NCBI RefSeq assembly: GCF_022664535.1
Contig: NZ_JAKUJY010000016.1
Span: forward strand, 1-64,000
Length of the DNA stretch: 64,000 bases
From: Sphingobium trunci
Lineage (GTDB): Bacteria; Pseudomonadota; Alphaproteobacteria; Sphingomonadales; Sphingomonadaceae
Reading direction: 5' to 3'
How positions within the stretch are numbered: position 1 is the first letter of the stretch; every line of letters starts with the position of its first letter. A model generated the notes under the pieces. It saw only the letters and a program-made list of their open reading frames with translations. It made no database searches and had not been told where the DNA came from. Both the position numbers and the translations under genes were made by a program. Positions 27,249 to 37,501 of the stretch are shown in pieces.

Positions 27249-27909
27249 CCAGCCACAGCGCAAAGACGGCCTCGGCCAGCAGCGAGACGATATCCGCCTG
27301 GATCACCACCGCTCCGGCCATATCCGGCACGATCAGCGCGACCGTTCGCGCGATCATCTGGATCAGCCCGCCCAGCGCCAGGCCGATCCCCACCGCCCGC
27401 GGCATCCGCCCCGACCGGAAGGCCAGCAAGCCGATCAACAGCAGGTACAGACCCAGAAAGACGCGAGCTACGCCCTGGACCTGGTCGCGCAGCACCAGCG
27501 CCAACTCGACCAGCGAATGGCTCTCCGCCATGCTGATGCCCGCATGCGGCGCGCCGTCCAGCAGCACCAGCGGCGCCATCGCCAGCACCCCGCTTGCCGC
27601 CAAGGTTGCGATTCCCGTGATGGAGATCAGCGCGGCCACGCGCGCCAGATGCCGCCCCACCGGCGCGAACAGCGCATAGAGCAGCGCCGTCGCCACCAGC
27701 ATGGCGCAGATCATCGCCAGATCGGCCGCTTCCCCGGCCCGATAGACCCAGGGAAAGTCGCCGATATTGCGCGCCGTCTCCCGCCCGGAACCGGGCACGA
27801 CCAAGGCCGCGCGGACCACGGCGTCGCCCACGGCCCGCGCCGCCATCCCGCCGAGGATGAAGAGGCCGGCGAGCCGCGCTTTCCCTTCCATCCCGGCGAA
27901 CAGCCTCAT
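27193..27909 (-). CDS. DUF4386-type membrane protein
   Basis: 238 residues, six or seven hydrophobic segments (LAGLFILGGMAARAVGDAV, LAMICAMLVATALLYALFAPVG, VFLGLYLLLIGLLAFRSGRMP, AVFALWLVIFAARP). The R..GLYLLLIGLLAFRSGRMPRAVGIGLALGG block is characteristic of DUF4386. Function unknown. Inner membrane. The start at 27909 has a G-rich ribosome binding site; a Met at 27891 is an alternative. 10 bp downstream of the pheT stop, but likely with its own expression. Confidence 0.75.
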   Translation of the reverse strand: MRLFAGMEGKARLAGLFILGGMAARAVGDAVVRAALVVPGSGRETARNIGDFPWVYRAGEAADLAMICAMLVATALLYALFAPVGRHLARVAALISITGIATLAASGVLAMAPLVLLDGAPHAGISMAESHSLVELALVLRDQVQGVARVFLGLYLLLIGLLAFRSGRMPRAVGIGLALGGLIQMIARTVALIVPDMAGAVVIQADIVSLLAEAVFALWLVIFAARPPSFPARSEADS

Positions 27910-27919
27910 GCCCCCAATC

Positions 27920-30334
27920 TCATCCCCGCAGCGTCCCGCCGAGCTTTTCGGCCGCCTTTACCACCGCCGCGCTGATCGCGTCCAGCTCCTCCTGGGAGAA
28001 GCTCTTGTCGCCGGGTTGCAGCGTGATCTCGACCGCCAGGCTCTTCTTGCCCTCCTCCACGCCCGGCCCGACGAACAGGTCGAACAGTCGGGCATCGACA
28101 ATCGCCTTCTTGTCCGCATTCCTGACGGCGCGAACCAGCGCATCGGCCTCGACCGATTCATCGATGACGAAGGCGAAATCGCGCTTCACGGCCTGCAAGG
28201 CGGGCGGCGCATAGGGCGGACGCATGAAACCGCTCTTGCGCCTAGCCGGGATCGCATCGAGGAAAATCTCGCCCGCAACGACGATCCCCGTCAGGCCGAA
28301 TTGCTTAGCCAACGAAGGATGCAGCACCCCGAACTCGGCCAGCACGACCTTCGGCCCCAGCCGCAGCGTGCCCGACTGGCCGGGATGATAGGCACCCGAA
28401 GCCTCGCCAAAGCTCTGCACATTCGCCACCGGCGCACCCGCCGCCGCGAGCAGGGCTATTGCCTCGCCCTTGGCGTCGAAGGCGGAGAAGGCCTGCGCCT
28501 TGCCCGTCTGCCAGCCGCGTGGCGTCTTCTCGCCCGCCAGCACGAAACCGACCGTCGCCCGCTCCTTATCGCTGAAATAGCGCCGCCCCAGCTCGAACAG
28601 CCGCACCGATGCCGCGCCGCGATCCATGTTCCGCCGCGTGGCCGACAGCAGGCCGGGCAGCAGCGAAGGCCGCATGACCTTCAAATCCTCCGAAATCGGA
28701 TTGGCCAGCGTCCAGTCCCCGCCGCCGACCGATGCCGCTTCCTTCTCGGAAACGAAGGACCAGTTGATCGCCTCGGCCAGCCCGCGCGCCGCCGCCGTCC
28801 GGCGCACGCGCCGCTCGACCATCTGCTCGGGCGTGGCGGTCGGCCTGGCGACGCCGGGTGCGCGGGGCAGGGGAGTGGAGGGCACCTGATCCAGCCCGAC
28901 GATGCGCACCACTTCCTCGACGATATCGGGCCAGCCATCGACGTCGCGGCGCCAGCTCGGCACGCTCACCGTCCAGTTGGCGGGCGTCGTCACCGGCACG
29001 CCATCCTGATATTCGAAGGTGGAATCATGGCCCTGAACGCCAAAGCCCAGACTTTCGAGAATGCGCTTCTGCTCTTCCTCGGGCACATCGACGCCCGCCA
29101 GAGCCAGGCATTGCGACGGCTCATAGGTCACGACCTTGTCCGCCACCGGCGGCGTTCCCGCCCGCGTCGCCTCGCTCGCCGTGCCGCCGCACAATTCCGT
29201 CACCAGATAGGTCGCGATCGACAGGCCATCGTCCAGGAAGGCCGGGTCCACCCCGCGTTCGAACCGTCCGCGCGCATCGCTGGTCAGGGCCAGCTTCTGT
29301 CCCGTCATCGCGATCCGCTCCGGCGTGAAATAAGCGCATTCGATCAGCACGTCGGTGGTAACGTCCGTGGCGCCCGAATGCTCGCCGCCCATGATGCCGC
29401 CAATGTCGTGCACGGCTTCATCGTCGGCAATGACCGTCATCGTCTCATCGACGGTGTAGCGCCTGCCGTTGAGCGCCAACACCTCTTCGCCCGCCTTGCC
29501 GCGCCTCGCGACCAGCGGCCCTTTCAGCACGCCCAGGTCATAGACATGCAGCGGCCGCCCCAGGTCGATCATGATATAGTTGGTGATGTCGACCAGCGTG
29601 CTGATCGGCTTCTGCCCGATGGCCTTCAGCCGCTTTGCCATCCATGCGGGCGAAGCGCCGTTCTTCACGCCCTTCACCGTCCGCGCGAAGAAGGCGGGAC
29701 AGCCATCCGCATCCTCGATCCGCACGTCCGGCCCCGGTCCGACGCCCTGGATCGCCGGCACGACGATCGCGTTCAGCGTGCCGAGGCCCGCCGCTGCCAG
29801 ATCGCGCGCAATGCCGCGCACGCCCATGCAGTCCTGCCGGTTCGGCGTGATCGACACATCGATGACCGGATCGTCGAGACCGGCCCATTCGGCATAGACC
29901 TGGCCCACCGGCGCATCGGCATCCAGCTCGATGATCCCGTCATGATCCTCGCCCAGTTCCAGTTCCCGGAACGAGCACATCATGCCGCTGGATTCGACCC
30001 CGCGGATGGCGGTCTTCTTCAGCACCATGCCGCCCGCCGGCACCACCGCGCCCTCGGTCCCGAACACGCCGACCAGGCCCGCGCGCGCATTGGGGGCGCC
30101 GCACACGACCTGCAACGCGCCTTCGCCCGCATCCACGGTCAGCACCTGCAACTTGTCGGCTTGCGGGTGGGGCTCCGCCGTCAGCACCCTGGCGATGCGG
30201 AAGGGCGCCAGCTTCTCCGCCGGATTCTCGACCCCCTCGACCTCCAGCCCGATGTTCGTCAGGCCCTTCAGGATCGTCGGCAGGTCGGCATCGGTCGCCA
30301 GATGCGTCTTGAGCCAGCTCAGGGTGAATTTCAT
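27920..30334 (-). CDS. pheT: Phenylalanine-tRNA ligase beta subunit
   Basis: 804 residues from the ATG at 30334 ([12 protein letters not shown]). Domain order visible: B1 start, tRNA-binding EMAP-like segment ([26 protein letters not shown]), B3/B4 and B5 ([18 protein letters not shown]), the synthetase-like core, and a C-terminal anticodon-binding FDX-ACB domain ([26 protein letters not shown]). Forms the heterotetramer with PheS. 4-bp overlap with pheS (30331-30334). Confidence 0.97.
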   Translation of the reverse strand: MKFTLSWLKTHLATDADLPTILKGLTNIGLEVEGVENPAEKLAPFRIARVLTAEPHPQADKLQVLTVDAGEGALQVVCGAPNARAGLVGVFGTEGAVVPAGGMVLKKTAIRGVESSGMMCSFRELELGEDHDGIIELDADAPVGQVYAEWAGLDDPVIDVSITPNRQDCMGVRGIARDLAAAGLGTLNAIVVPAIQGVGPGPDVRIEDADGCPAFFARTVKGVKNGASPAWMAKRLKAIGQKPISTLVDITNYIMIDLGRPLHVYDLGVLKGPLVARRGKAGEEVLALNGRRYTVDETMTVIADDEAVHDIGGIMGGEHSGATDVTTDVLIECAYFTPERIAMTGQKLALTSDARGRFERGVDPAFLDDGLSIATYLVTELCGGTASEATRAGTPPVADKVVTYEPSQCLALAGVDVPEEEQKRILESLGFGVQGHDSTFEYQDGVPVTTPANWTVSVPSWRRDVDGWPDIVEEVVRIVGLDQVPSTPLPRAPGVARPTATPEQMVERRVRRTAAARGLAEAINWSFVSEKEAASVGGGDWTLANPISEDLKVMRPSLLPGLLSATRRNMDRGAASVRLFELGRRYFSDKERATVGFVLAGEKTPRGWQTGKAQAFSAFDAKGEAIALLAAAGAPVANVQSFGEASGAYHPGQSGTLRLGPKVVLAEFGVLHPSLAKQFGLTGIVVAGEIFLDAIPARRKSGFMRPPYAPPALQAVKRDFAFVIDESVEADALVRAVRNADKKAIVDARLFDLFVGPGVEEGKKSLAVEITLQPGDKSFSQEELDAISAAVVKAAEKLGGTLRG

Positions 30335-31422
30335 GCGCCTACCCCCCCGCTGAGAGTGGGAACATCCAGCGCCGAAAAGCCATAATGTTTCAGCCAGCGC
30401 AGGTCGCCGTCGAAGAAAGCGCGCAAGTCGTTCATCCCATATTTCAGCATGGCGAGCCGGTCGACCCCGGTGCCGAAGGCGAAGCCCTGCCATTCATCCG
30501 GGTCGAGGCCGCAAGCCTCGATCACGCGGCGGTTGACCATGCCGCTGCCCAGCACCTCCAGCCAGCCGCCACCCGGCGCATCGCCGTCGCCGCCGATCAC
30601 CCGCTGGCCGTTGGAGAGGGTATAGCCGACATCGACCTCCACCGACGGCTCGGTGAAGGGGAAATAGCTCGGCCGCAGCCGCAGCACGATATCGTCACGC
30701 TCGAAAAAGGCCTTGAGGAAGGTTTCCAGCGTCCATTTGAGGTGGCCCAGCGTGATGCCCTTGTCGATCACCAGCCCCTCGATCTGATGGAACATCGGCG
30801 TATGCGTCGCGTCGCTGTCCGAACGATAGACCCGCCCCGGCGCGATGATGCGGATCGGCGGTTCCCCGTTCATCATCGTGCGGATCTGCACCGGCGAGGT
30901 GTGGGTGCGCAGCAGCATCTTTTTCCCCGATTCCGCATCGGGGAAATAGAAGGTGTCGTGCATCGCCCGCGCCGGATGCGTCTCCGGGATGTTGAGCGCG
31001 GTGAAATTATGCCAGTCGTCCTCGATCTCGGGCCCCGTGGCGACGGAGAAACCCAGGTCCGCGAAAATCTCGGCCAGTTCGTCCATCACCTGGCTCACCG
31101 GATGCACCGACCCTTGCGCTCCCGGATCGGCGGGCAAACTCATGTCGATCTTCTCGGCGGCGAGCTTCGCATCCAGCGCCGCCTGCTCCAGCGCCGCCTT
31201 CCTGTCGGCCAGCGCGGCCGTGACGCTTTCCCGCAAATCCTGAATCGGCGGGCCTTTCTCCAGCCGCTCCTCCGGACTCATCGGCCCCAGGGTCTTGAGC
31301 AGTCCCGTCACCACCCCATTCTTGCCCATGGCGCCCACGCGCAGCGCTTCCAGCGCCTCCAGCGTATCGGCGGCGGCGATGTCGGCGATCAGGCCGGCTT
31401 TCAATGCGCTAATCTCGGTCAT
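30331..31422 (-). CDS. pheS: Phenylalanine-tRNA ligase alpha subunit
   Basis: 363 residues. Class II synthetase motifs: [38 protein letters not shown], motif 2 [12 protein letters not shown] ... [21 protein letters not shown], motif 3 [20 protein letters not shown]-terminal coiled coil for tRNA binding. Activates Phe and charges tRNA-Phe with PheT. Upstream lie a LysE exporter gene and rplT/rpmI, so the usual rpmI-rplT-pheST order is interrupted by one gene. Confidence 0.97.
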   Translation of the reverse strand: MTEISALKAGLIADIAAADTLEALEALRVGAMGKNGVVTGLLKTLGPMSPEERLEKGPPIQDLRESVTAALADRKAALEQAALDAKLAAEKIDMSLPADPGAQGSVHPVSQVMDELAEIFADLGFSVATGPEIEDDWHNFTALNIPETHPARAMHDTFYFPDAESGKKMLLRTHTSPVQIRTMMNGEPPIRIIAPGRVYRSDSDATHTPMFHQIEGLVIDKGITLGHLKWTLETFLKAFFERDDIVLRLRPSYFPFTEPSVEVDVGYTLSNGQRVIGGDGDAPGGGWLEVLGSGMVNRRVIEACGLDPDEWQGFAFGTGVDRLAMLKYGMNDLRAFFDGDLRWLKHYGFSALDVPTLSGGVGA

Positions 31423-31490
31423 TCGTCTTCCAGATGGAGATGGCGGAAATATGCCCGCGCCTTAGCCGGGCAGGGCCGCCAAGAAAAGGG

Positions 31491-32111
31491 TCAGGCGCGC
31501 GCGCCCAGCAATGCCCCGCCAAAAGCAACGAACATCAACCCCGTCCCCCGGTTGAACAGCCGCTGCCGGTTCGCGGGCGCCAGCCATCGGGCGAGTTTCA
31601 CCCCGCCCAGCGCATAGACGCACTGCCAGCCGAACTCGATGGCGACGAAGCTGGCCACCAATATCGCCAGCTGCGCTGCAAAGGGCCGGTCCACATCGAT
31701 GAACTGCGGAAACAGCGCCGCGGCGAAGATGATGAGCTTGGGGTTGGAAAGGCCGGTCAGCAACCCGGTGCCATAGAGCGCCCGCAGCGACCGCGCCCGC
31801 GTCGCGCCGACTTCGCCCGCATCACCCACGGGCGCGCGCCAGGCCTTGATGCCCAGCCAGATCAGATAGGCGACCCCGGCATAGCGCAACAGGTCGAACA
31901 GGCGCGGCGAAGCCTTCAGCAATGCCCCAAGGCCCAGCGCCGATGCGATCAGGCAGAGCAGGATCGCGCTCATCAGCCCCGCCATGGTGGCGACCGCCCG
32001 TCGCGGCCCATGGTGAATGCTCTGCGTCATCACATGCAGCATGTTCGGTCCCGGCGTGGCCGAGATCAGGAAAACCGCAGTAACGTACAACCACCAGACA
32101 TGCAGCGACAT
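31491..32111 (-). CDS. LysE/RhtB family translocator
   Basis: 206 residues from the ATG at 32111 (MSLHVWWLYVTAVFLISATPGPNMLHVMTQ), with about six membrane segments. The ATPGPN motif near the N-terminus and the internal LIWLGIKAWRA and LTGLSNPKLIIFAAALFPQFID are standard for this amino-acid/homoserine-lactone efflux family. Inner membrane exporter; substrate unknown. It sits between pheS and rplT behind the rplT terminator. Confidence 0.9.
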   Translation of the reverse strand: MSLHVWWLYVTAVFLISATPGPNMLHVMTQSIHHGPRRAVATMAGLMSAILLCLIASALGLGALLKASPRLFDLLRYAGVAYLIWLGIKAWRAPVGDAGEVGATRARSLRALYGTGLLTGLSNPKLIIFAAALFPQFIDVDRPFAAQLAILVASFVAIEFGWQCVYALGGVKLARWLAPANRQRLFNRGTGLMFVAFGGALLGARA

Positions 32112-32140
32112 GGGATCAGGCCTCCGAAAGGTAGGAACGA

Positions 32141-32177
32141 AAAAGGGCGCCGAAGGCATCTGCCCCGGCGCCCCTTT
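32141..32177 (-). terminator. Terminator of the rpmI-rplT operon
   Basis: Inverted repeat CGGCGCC-type (AAAGGGCGCCG with CGGCGCCCCTTT) 25 bp after the rplT stop; on the minus strand the stem ends in CCCTTTTTCG, a good intrinsic terminator. Confidence 0.75.
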
Positions 32178-32201
32178 GGACGATCTTGCGACCGGTCCGG
32201 C

Positions 32202-32564
32202 TCAGGCCGCGGGCAGCGCAGCCTTCGCTTGGGCGATGATGGCGCTAAACGCCTCGCCTTCGTGCATCGCAATGTCGGCCAGAACCTTGCGGTCCAGCTC
32301 CACGCCGGCCAGCTTCAGGCCGTGCATGAACTGCGAATAGGTCAGGCCTTCGGCGCGGACGCCAGCGTTGATGCGCTGGATCCACAGGCCACGGAAGGTG
32401 CGCTTCTTGACCTTGCGGTCGCGATAGGCGTACTGGCCGGCCTTTTCGACGGCCTGGCGGGCGATGCGGATCGTATTCTTGCGACGGCCATAATAGCCCT
32501 TCGCCTGATCCAGAATCCGCTTATGCTTCGCCTTGGTGGTCGTGCCACGTTTTACGCGTGCCAT
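32202..32564 (-). CDS. rplT: 50S ribosomal protein L20
   Basis: 120 residues, [50 protein letters not shown] start and [21 protein letters not shown] end are diagnostic of L20. Early assembly protein of the large subunit; in other bacteria it represses its own operon. 13 bp after rpmI. Confidence 0.98.
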   Translation of the reverse strand: MARVKRGTTTKAKHKRILDQAKGYYGRRKNTIRIARQAVEKAGQYAYRDRKVKKRTFRGLWIQRINAGVRAEGLTYSQFMHGLKLAGVELDRKVLADIAMHEGEAFSAIIAQAKAALPAA

Positions 32565-32577
32565 ATGTCCCTACTCC

Positions 32578-32781
32578 TTACTTCAGGCCATAGGGCGCCC
32601 AGAGGCGCACATGAGCGACGTCGGCGTCGGACATGACCGAGGTGCCGCGGTTCTGGCGGATATATTTTGCATTGTGGCTGATCAGGCGGTGACGCTTGCC
32701 AGCGACGCCGTGCTTGACCTTGCCGGAAGCGGTGAACTTGAAGCGCTTCTTCACACCGCTCTTGGTCTTGAGCTTGGGCAT
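32578..32781 (-). CDS. rpmI: 50S ribosomal protein L35
   Basis: 67 residues: [41 protein letters not shown]. Standard L35. infC is not visible upstream; the next gene is a divergent AsmA-like gene 158 bp away, so the operon promoter probably lies in 32782-32939. Confidence 0.98.
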   Translation of the reverse strand: MPKLKTKSGVKKRFKFTASGKVKHGVAGKRHRLISHNAKYIRQNRGTSVMSDADVAHVRLWAPYGLK

Positions 32782-32939
32782 TTTCGTCTCCTTTTACAGC
32801 GCGACGATTACGGACAGCCACGGCAGCCCTCGTTAGCCGGGCGGTCCTTCCTGAATATCGCGAAGGGCGGCCCATAGTGGGACCCGCGCCGAAAGGCAAG
32901 CGATTCGGACCCAAAAGCGCCACCTGGCGTTGAACCGCC

Positions 32940-35123
32940 ATGGCCGAAGCCGATTCCCACCGGCCGGACCATCCGGCAAGCGACGTGCCGTCCCCCAGCG
33001 GCGCGCGCCATTTTGCAGGCCGCGCCCGCCACCATTGGCGCCGGATCCCGCTGCCCATCCGCATCCTGCTCTGGATCATCGGCATCCTGTTCGCGCTCTG
33101 GCTGATCCTGTTCGTCACCAAGGGCCGCTTCCTCAAACATCCGTTCGAACGCATCCTGACCCACCGGCTCGAACGCCCGGTCCAGGTCGGGGGCGATTTC
33201 CAGCTTTTTCTCGATCCCATCACCATTCGGTTCCGCGCCGAGAAAATGGTGATCGCCAACACGCCCTGGGCCAGCCGCAGGGCCTTTTTCCGCGCCGACC
33301 TGATCGACAGCCGCATCGCGCCGCTCAGCTTGATCTCCGGCGACAGATACAAGGTCCGCTGGCTCGAACTGCGCAATGCCGCGACCGATCTCGAATGGTC
33401 CCGCGACGGCAGGAGCAACACATGGACCTTCGGCGACCCCCACAGGAGGGGCGAGCCGCTCAACCTGCCGCTCATCCGCCGCGCGCTGCTGGCGGGCACC
33501 ACCCTGCGCTATCGCGATCCCCGGATGCAGCTCGCCACCGACATCGGCTTCGAAACGATGAAGGCGCAGGACACCCGCTTCGCCAGCCATGTCCGCTTCT
33601 CCGGCACCGGCGCGATGCGCGACCGCCCTTTCACCCTGCGCGGCGCGCTGCTCTCGCCCGATGAGACGGTGAGCGGCGGCAGGAACAGCCTCGCCCTCCA
33701 GGCACAGGCGGGCGCAACCGTGCTGGATGTCGACGGCACGCTGCCCGGCGCGACCGAGATCGAGGGCGCCGACCTGCGCCTCACCACCCATGGCCCCAAT
33801 CTTGCCCTGCTGTTCGATTTCCTCGGCGTGGCCATTCCTGCAACGCGTTCCTATCGCTTCACCTCGGCGCTCACAAAGCGGGACGGCGAATGGCGTTTCA
33901 CCCATTTAAAGGGCCGCTTCGGCGACAGCGACCTTGCCGGGCGGCTGACCGTCTCGCTGCCTCGCAACCGCCTGCTGCTCAAGGCCGATCTCGCCACCCG
34001 CACGCTCGACATCATCGATGTCGGTCCCTTCATCGGCTATGATCCGCAAAGGCTGGAGGCGAAGGGCGCTGCGGGCGCCATCGGCACCGTCGGCGGCGCC
34101 CCGCGCATCCTGCCCGACGCCCCGCTCCGGGTCGAGGCGCTGCGCAATTTCGACGCGCAGGTGCGTTATGACGTCGGCCGCATCCGCGCCGAACATGTCC
34201 CCATTTCCAACATCGGACTGACGCTGGCGCTCGATCGCAATCTGCTCACCCTCTCGCCGCTGACCTTCGACATGTCGGGCGGACATGTCGGTTCGGATAT
34301 CAGCATCGACGCGCGGCGGCGCCCGGTCCGCACCACCTATGACATCCGCCTCTCGCCCACGCCGATGGGCAAGCTGCTCGCCCGCTGGGGCGTCGCGGAA
34401 TCCGGCACCACCGGCACCGTCAAGGCACGCGTCCGGATGACGGGCATCGGCGATACGCTGCACGACTCCCTCAGCGCGTCGAACGGCCGCATCGCCGTCA
34501 TCCTGCCCGCCGGATCGATGTGGACCCGCAATATCCAGCTTTCCGAACTGGATATCGGCACGTTCATCACCAAGATGTTCTCGGGCAAGCTCAAGAAGCC
34601 GGTGCAGATCCATTGCGGCCTGATCGCCTTCACCGTCCGCAACGGCGTGGCGGCGGCGGACCCGATCATCATCGACACGGAGAAGAATGTGCTGCTGGGC
34701 CGGGGCGGCTTCTCCTTCCGCGATGAAAGCCTGGATCTCGCCTTCCGCGCGGACGGCAAGAAGTTCAGCCTTTTTTCGGGCCAGTCGCCGGTCGGCCTCG
34801 GCGGCACTTTCGCCAGGCCCCGTCTCGACATCATCAGTCCCCAGTTGATTGCGCGCGGCGGCGTGGGGGCGGCGCTGGGCATCGCCGCCAGCCCCCTGGC
34901 GGCGGTGTTGGCCTTCGTCGACATTGGCGACGCAAAGAGCGCCGCCTGCGGCCCGGTCCTTGCCGGAGCCACGGCCGCCGCCCAGCGCACCAGCGGCGGC
35001 AAGCCCCGCGACGATGTTGGCCATGGCACCCCTGCCCGGGATGAAGCGGGCAAGGGCAATGCTGGGGAGAAGGGAGCCGGAGAGAAGCAGGGCCAGCGCA
35101 AGAAATGGCTGGGTATCTTCTGA
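32940..35123 (+). CDS. AsmA family protein
   Basis: 727 residues. A basic N-terminus is followed by one membrane anchor (PIRILLWIIGILFALWLILFVTKG, about residues 38-61), then a long beta-strand-rich periplasmic region typical of AsmA/TamB-like proteins (repeated LDIIDVGPFIG, LTFDMSGGHVGSDISIDARR, LSELDIGTFITKMFSGKLKKPVQIHCG). The last 60 residues are charged low complexity (GKGNAGEKGAGEKQGQRKK). AsmA-clan proteins form a groove for phospholipid movement to the outer membrane; the exact role of this one is unknown. Confidence 0.88.
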   Translation: MAEADSHRPDHPASDVPSPSGARHFAGRARHHWRRIPLPIRILLWIIGILFALWLILFVTKGRFLKHPFERILTHRLERPVQVGGDFQLFLDPITIRFRAEKMVIANTPWASRRAFFRADLIDSRIAPLSLISGDRYKVRWLELRNAATDLEWSRDGRSNTWTFGDPHRRGEPLNLPLIRRALLAGTTLRYRDPRMQLATDIGFETMKAQDTRFASHVRFSGTGAMRDRPFTLRGALLSPDETVSGGRNSLALQAQAGATVLDVDGTLPGATEIEGADLRLTTHGPNLALLFDFLGVAIPATRSYRFTSALTKRDGEWRFTHLKGRFGDSDLAGRLTVSLPRNRLLLKADLATRTLDIIDVGPFIGYDPQRLEAKGAAGAIGTVGGAPRILPDAPLRVEALRNFDAQVRYDVGRIRAEHVPISNIGLTLALDRNLLTLSPLTFDMSGGHVGSDISIDARRRPVRTTYDIRLSPTPMGKLLARWGVAESGTTGTVKARVRMTGIGDTLHDSLSASNGRIAVILPAGSMWTRNIQLSELDIGTFITKMFSGKLKKPVQIHCGLIAFTVRNGVAAADPIIIDTEKNVLLGRGGFSFRDESLDLAFRADGKKFSLFSGQSPVGLGGTFARPRLDIISPQLIARGGVGAALGIAASPLAAVLAFVDIGDAKSAACGPVLAGATAAAQRTSGGKPRDDVGHGTPARDEAGKGNAGEKGAGEKQGQRKKWLGIF

Positions 35124-35172
35124 TACGCCTGCAAAAGGCCTATGATGCGGGACTTACCGGCGAAGGAGGCGA

Positions 35173-35589
35173 ATGATGAGCGAAACGCAAGGCCCTTCAG
35201 GCGGAGTCGTCCCTCACCTCACCATCGCCAACGACAGGGCAGGCGAAGCCATCGCCTTCTATTCGCGTGCGTTCGGCGCCACCGAATTGATGCGCCACGT
35301 CGCGGAGGGGCGCCAGCGGATCATGCACGCTCATCTGCGGATCAACGGCGGATCGTTGATGCTGAACGACCATTTTCCGGAAATGTCCGGCGGTGCCCCC
35401 GCCGACGCGCCCAAAGGCGTCACCCTGCATCTGGCGGTGGACGATGCCGATGCCTGGTGGAAACGCGCGACCGATGCGGGGGCGACCGTCCGCTTCCCGA
35501 TCGCGAACCAGTTCTGGGGCGAACGTTACGGGCAGTTGAACGATCCCTTCGGTCATATCTGGTCGATCGGCGGCCCGATCCCGGAATAG
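35173..35589 (+). CDS. VOC family protein, PhnB-like
   Basis: 138 residues. One glyoxalase/bleomycin-resistance repeat pair: VVPHLTIANDRAGEAIAFYSRAFGATELMRH, LRINGGSLMLNDHFPEM and a C-terminal FPIANQFWGERYGQLNDPFGHIWSIG. This is the PhnB-like/YvaH subgroup. Usually metal-dependent or ligand-binding; substrate unknown. The following macro-domain gene starts 4 bp after the stop, so probably cotranscribed. Confidence 0.88.
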   Translation: MMSETQGPSGGVVPHLTIANDRAGEAIAFYSRAFGATELMRHVAEGRQRIMHAHLRINGGSLMLNDHFPEMSGGAPADAPKGVTLHLAVDDADAWWKRATDAGATVRFPIANQFWGERYGQLNDPFGHIWSIGGPIPE

Positions 35590-35593
35590 GCCT

Positions 35594-36124
35594 GTGATCG
35601 TGGGCGCCACCCGATGGGATGTCCTGACCGGCGACATCACCCGCTGCGCGACGGAGGCCATCGTCAACGCGGCCAACGGCTCGCTGTTGGGCGGTGGCGG
35701 CGTCGACGGCGCGATCCACCGCGCGGCCGGCCCGGAATTGCTGGCCGAATGCCGCACTCTGGGGGGCTGCCCCACCGGCGAAGCGCGCATCACCCAGGGC
35801 TACAGGCTGCCCGCCGCCTACGTGATCCATACGGTCGGCCCGGTCTGGCGCGGCGGCCGCCAGCATGAGCGGCGCCTGCTGGCAAGCTGCTACCGCGCCT
35901 CTCTCATTCTGGCGCGGGAGCATGGATTGCGCAGCATCGCCTTCCCGGCCATCTCGACCGGCGTCTATGCCTTTCCGAAGGAGGAGGCCGCCGGCATCGC
36001 CGCCGCGATCGTGCATGCCGAGCTGCTGGCCAACCCCACCGACTTCGACCATATCCTGTTCATCTGCTTCGACGAACCGAGCAGCAACCTCTACAGCGCG
36101 GCGCTGGAAAAGTTGCCCGACTGA
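35594..36124 (+). CDS. Macro-domain O-acetyl-ADP-ribose deacetylase (YmdB-like)
   Basis: 176 residues, one macro domain: VLTGDITRCATEAIVNAANGSLLGGGGVDGAIHRAAG (ADP-ribose binding) and AFPAISTGVYAFPKEEAAG (distal-ribose loop). Hydrolyses O-acetyl-ADP-ribose or removes mono-ADP-ribose. GTG start at 35594. No ADP-ribosyltransferase or toxin gene is seen beside it, so it is probably a housekeeping enzyme. Confidence 0.92.
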   Translation: MIVGATRWDVLTGDITRCATEAIVNAANGSLLGGGGVDGAIHRAAGPELLAECRTLGGCPTGEARITQGYRLPAAYVIHTVGPVWRGGRQHERRLLASCYRASLILAREHGLRSIAFPAISTGVYAFPKEEAAGIAAAIVHAELLANPTDFDHILFICFDEPSSNLYSAALEKLPD

Positions 36125-36136
36125 ATAATGAGCATC

Positions 36137-36943
36137 CTAATGATGATGGTCGTGGGTGGCCTGGAGCGCTGCCAGAACATCCTCCAGCCGCGCGGGATCG
36201 CCCAGCGCCAGCACATGGCCTTCGCTCTCCGACGTCAGCGGTTCGCCATTCCAGTCGCACATCAGCCCGCCCGCACCCTCGACCACCGGCACCAGCGCGG
36301 CGAAGTCATAGCTTTTCAACCCTGATTCGATGACGATGTCGAGGAAGCCCGACGCCAGCAGGCCGTAATTATAGCAGTCCCCGCCATAGACCGGACCCTG
36401 CCGCGGCGCGCCGCCGGACACGGCCGCAACCAGCGCCATATAATGGGGCACGTCGCCATCCGCGAAGAGATGCGGGCTGGTGGTGGCGATGCCGGCCCCC
36501 TCCAGTTCCCGGCAGGATCGGGTGCGCACCGGCCTGCCGTTGAAGGTCGTCGGCTGCCCCGACATGCCTGTCCAGCGTTCCCGCGCGATCGGCTGGTCGA
36601 TGATGCCGATGGTCGGCCACCCCGCCTGCGTCAGCGCGATCAGCGTGCCGAAGATCGGCCGCCCGGCGATGAAGCTGCGCGTCCCGTCGATCGGGTCGAG
36701 GATCCACACCCGCTCCGCATCGGTGCGGACAGAGCCATATTCCTCGCCGAAAATGCCGTCCTGCGGCCTCTCCTTCTCCAATATCGCCCGAATCGCGGCT
36801 TCGGCGGCCCGGTCCGCTTCGGTCACGGGCGATTTGTCGGATTTGATCTCCATGTCGTAGCGGGCACGGAAAAAGGGCCGGATCGCCGCCCCGGCGGCAT
36901 CGGCAAGGCGGTTGGCAAGGGCCAGGTCGTCGCGGGTCGTCAT
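36137..36943 (-). CDS. hisN: Histidinol-phosphatase, inositol monophosphatase family
   Basis: 268 residues with IMPase motifs: SPVTEADRAAE, IFGEEYGS (metal Glu), WILDPIDGTRSFIAG (metal Asp-Pro-x-Asp-Gly-Thr) and VIESGLKSYDFAALVPVVEGAGG. The sequence agrees with the alphaproteobacterial HisN that completes histidine synthesis by dephosphorylating histidinol phosphate. A poly-His end (ATHDHHH) is odd but may be a natural metal-binding tail. Convergent with the macro-domain gene. Confidence 0.88.
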   Translation of the reverse strand: MTTRDDLALANRLADAAGAAIRPFFRARYDMEIKSDKSPVTEADRAAEAAIRAILEKERPQDGIFGEEYGSVRTDAERVWILDPIDGTRSFIAGRPIFGTLIALTQAGWPTIGIIDQPIARERWTGMSGQPTTFNGRPVRTRSCRELEGAGIATTSPHLFADGDVPHYMALVAAVSGGAPRQGPVYGGDCYNYGLLASGFLDIVIESGLKSYDFAALVPVVEGAGGLMCDWNGEPLTSESEGHVLALGDPARLEDVLAALQATHDHHH

Positions 36944-37021
36944 GTCCTCCGGCCTAGCGGCAAAGCCGCGCCCGCGCTAGGTTAAGCCGTCCTGATCGCT
37001 CGAAAATGAAGGAGGGAACAG

Positions 37022-37450
37022 ATGCCCGGTTCACCCGTCATCCCCGGCTTGCGCTATGCCGATGCGCCAGCGGCCATCCGCTTCCTGTGCGACGCCTTCG
37101 GCTTTGAAGTGCGCGCCAGTTACGAGGATGCGGCCGACCCCCATATCATCCACCATGCCGAACTGGTGCTGGGCGAGGGCATGGTGATGCTGGGCAGCAC
37201 CCGCGACGGGCAGGGGGAATCGCTCTACAACTGGACGACGCCGAGGGAATTGGGCGGCGTCACCACCTGCATCTATGTGATCGTTCCCGATGCCGACGCC
37301 CATTGCCTCCACGCCCGCAACGAAGGCGCGGTGGTGGTGAACGAGCCGCACGACAATCCGGGCTATCCCGGCCGGGGCTATGAGGCGCTCGATCCGGAGG
37401 GCAATGTCTGGAGCTTCGGCACTTATGATCCCTGGGCGGGTTCGGTTTAA
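37022..37450 (+). CDS. VOC family protein
   Basis: 142 residues: VIPGLRYADAPAAIRFLCDAFGFEVRASYED, HHAELVLGEGMVMLGSTR and GYEALDPEGNVWSFGTYDPWAG. The WSFGTYDPW end and the GxxYADAPAAI start are typical of a glyoxalase-like family common in actinobacteria and sphingomonads. Substrate unknown. Ribosome binding site GGAGGG at 37010. Confidence 0.88.
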   Translation: MPGSPVIPGLRYADAPAAIRFLCDAFGFEVRASYEDAADPHIIHHAELVLGEGMVMLGSTRDGQGESLYNWTTPRELGGVTTCIYVIVPDADAHCLHARNEGAVVVNEPHDNPGYPGRGYEALDPEGNVWSFGTYDPWAGSV

Positions 37451-37501
37451 AACTTCCGCAACTTCAACCGTCTATTCCTGGGTGCAGACAGGGAGTTGCG
37501 C

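Noticed and set aside
27767-30385. An 872-codon open frame on the plus strand opposite pheT, and similar long antisense frames opposite the permease (818-2287), prfC (24113-25684), the flavoprotein (58445-60058) and purH (60635-62398).
   Set aside because: They lie wholly over well-recognised genes, have Arg/His/Gln-rich composition typical of antisense frames in GC-rich DNA and match no family.
35594-36124. Macro-domain protein as an antitoxin of a DarTG-like system.
   Set aside because: No DarT-like ADP-ribosyltransferase lies beside it; it follows a VOC gene and looks like the general YmdB-type deacetylase.
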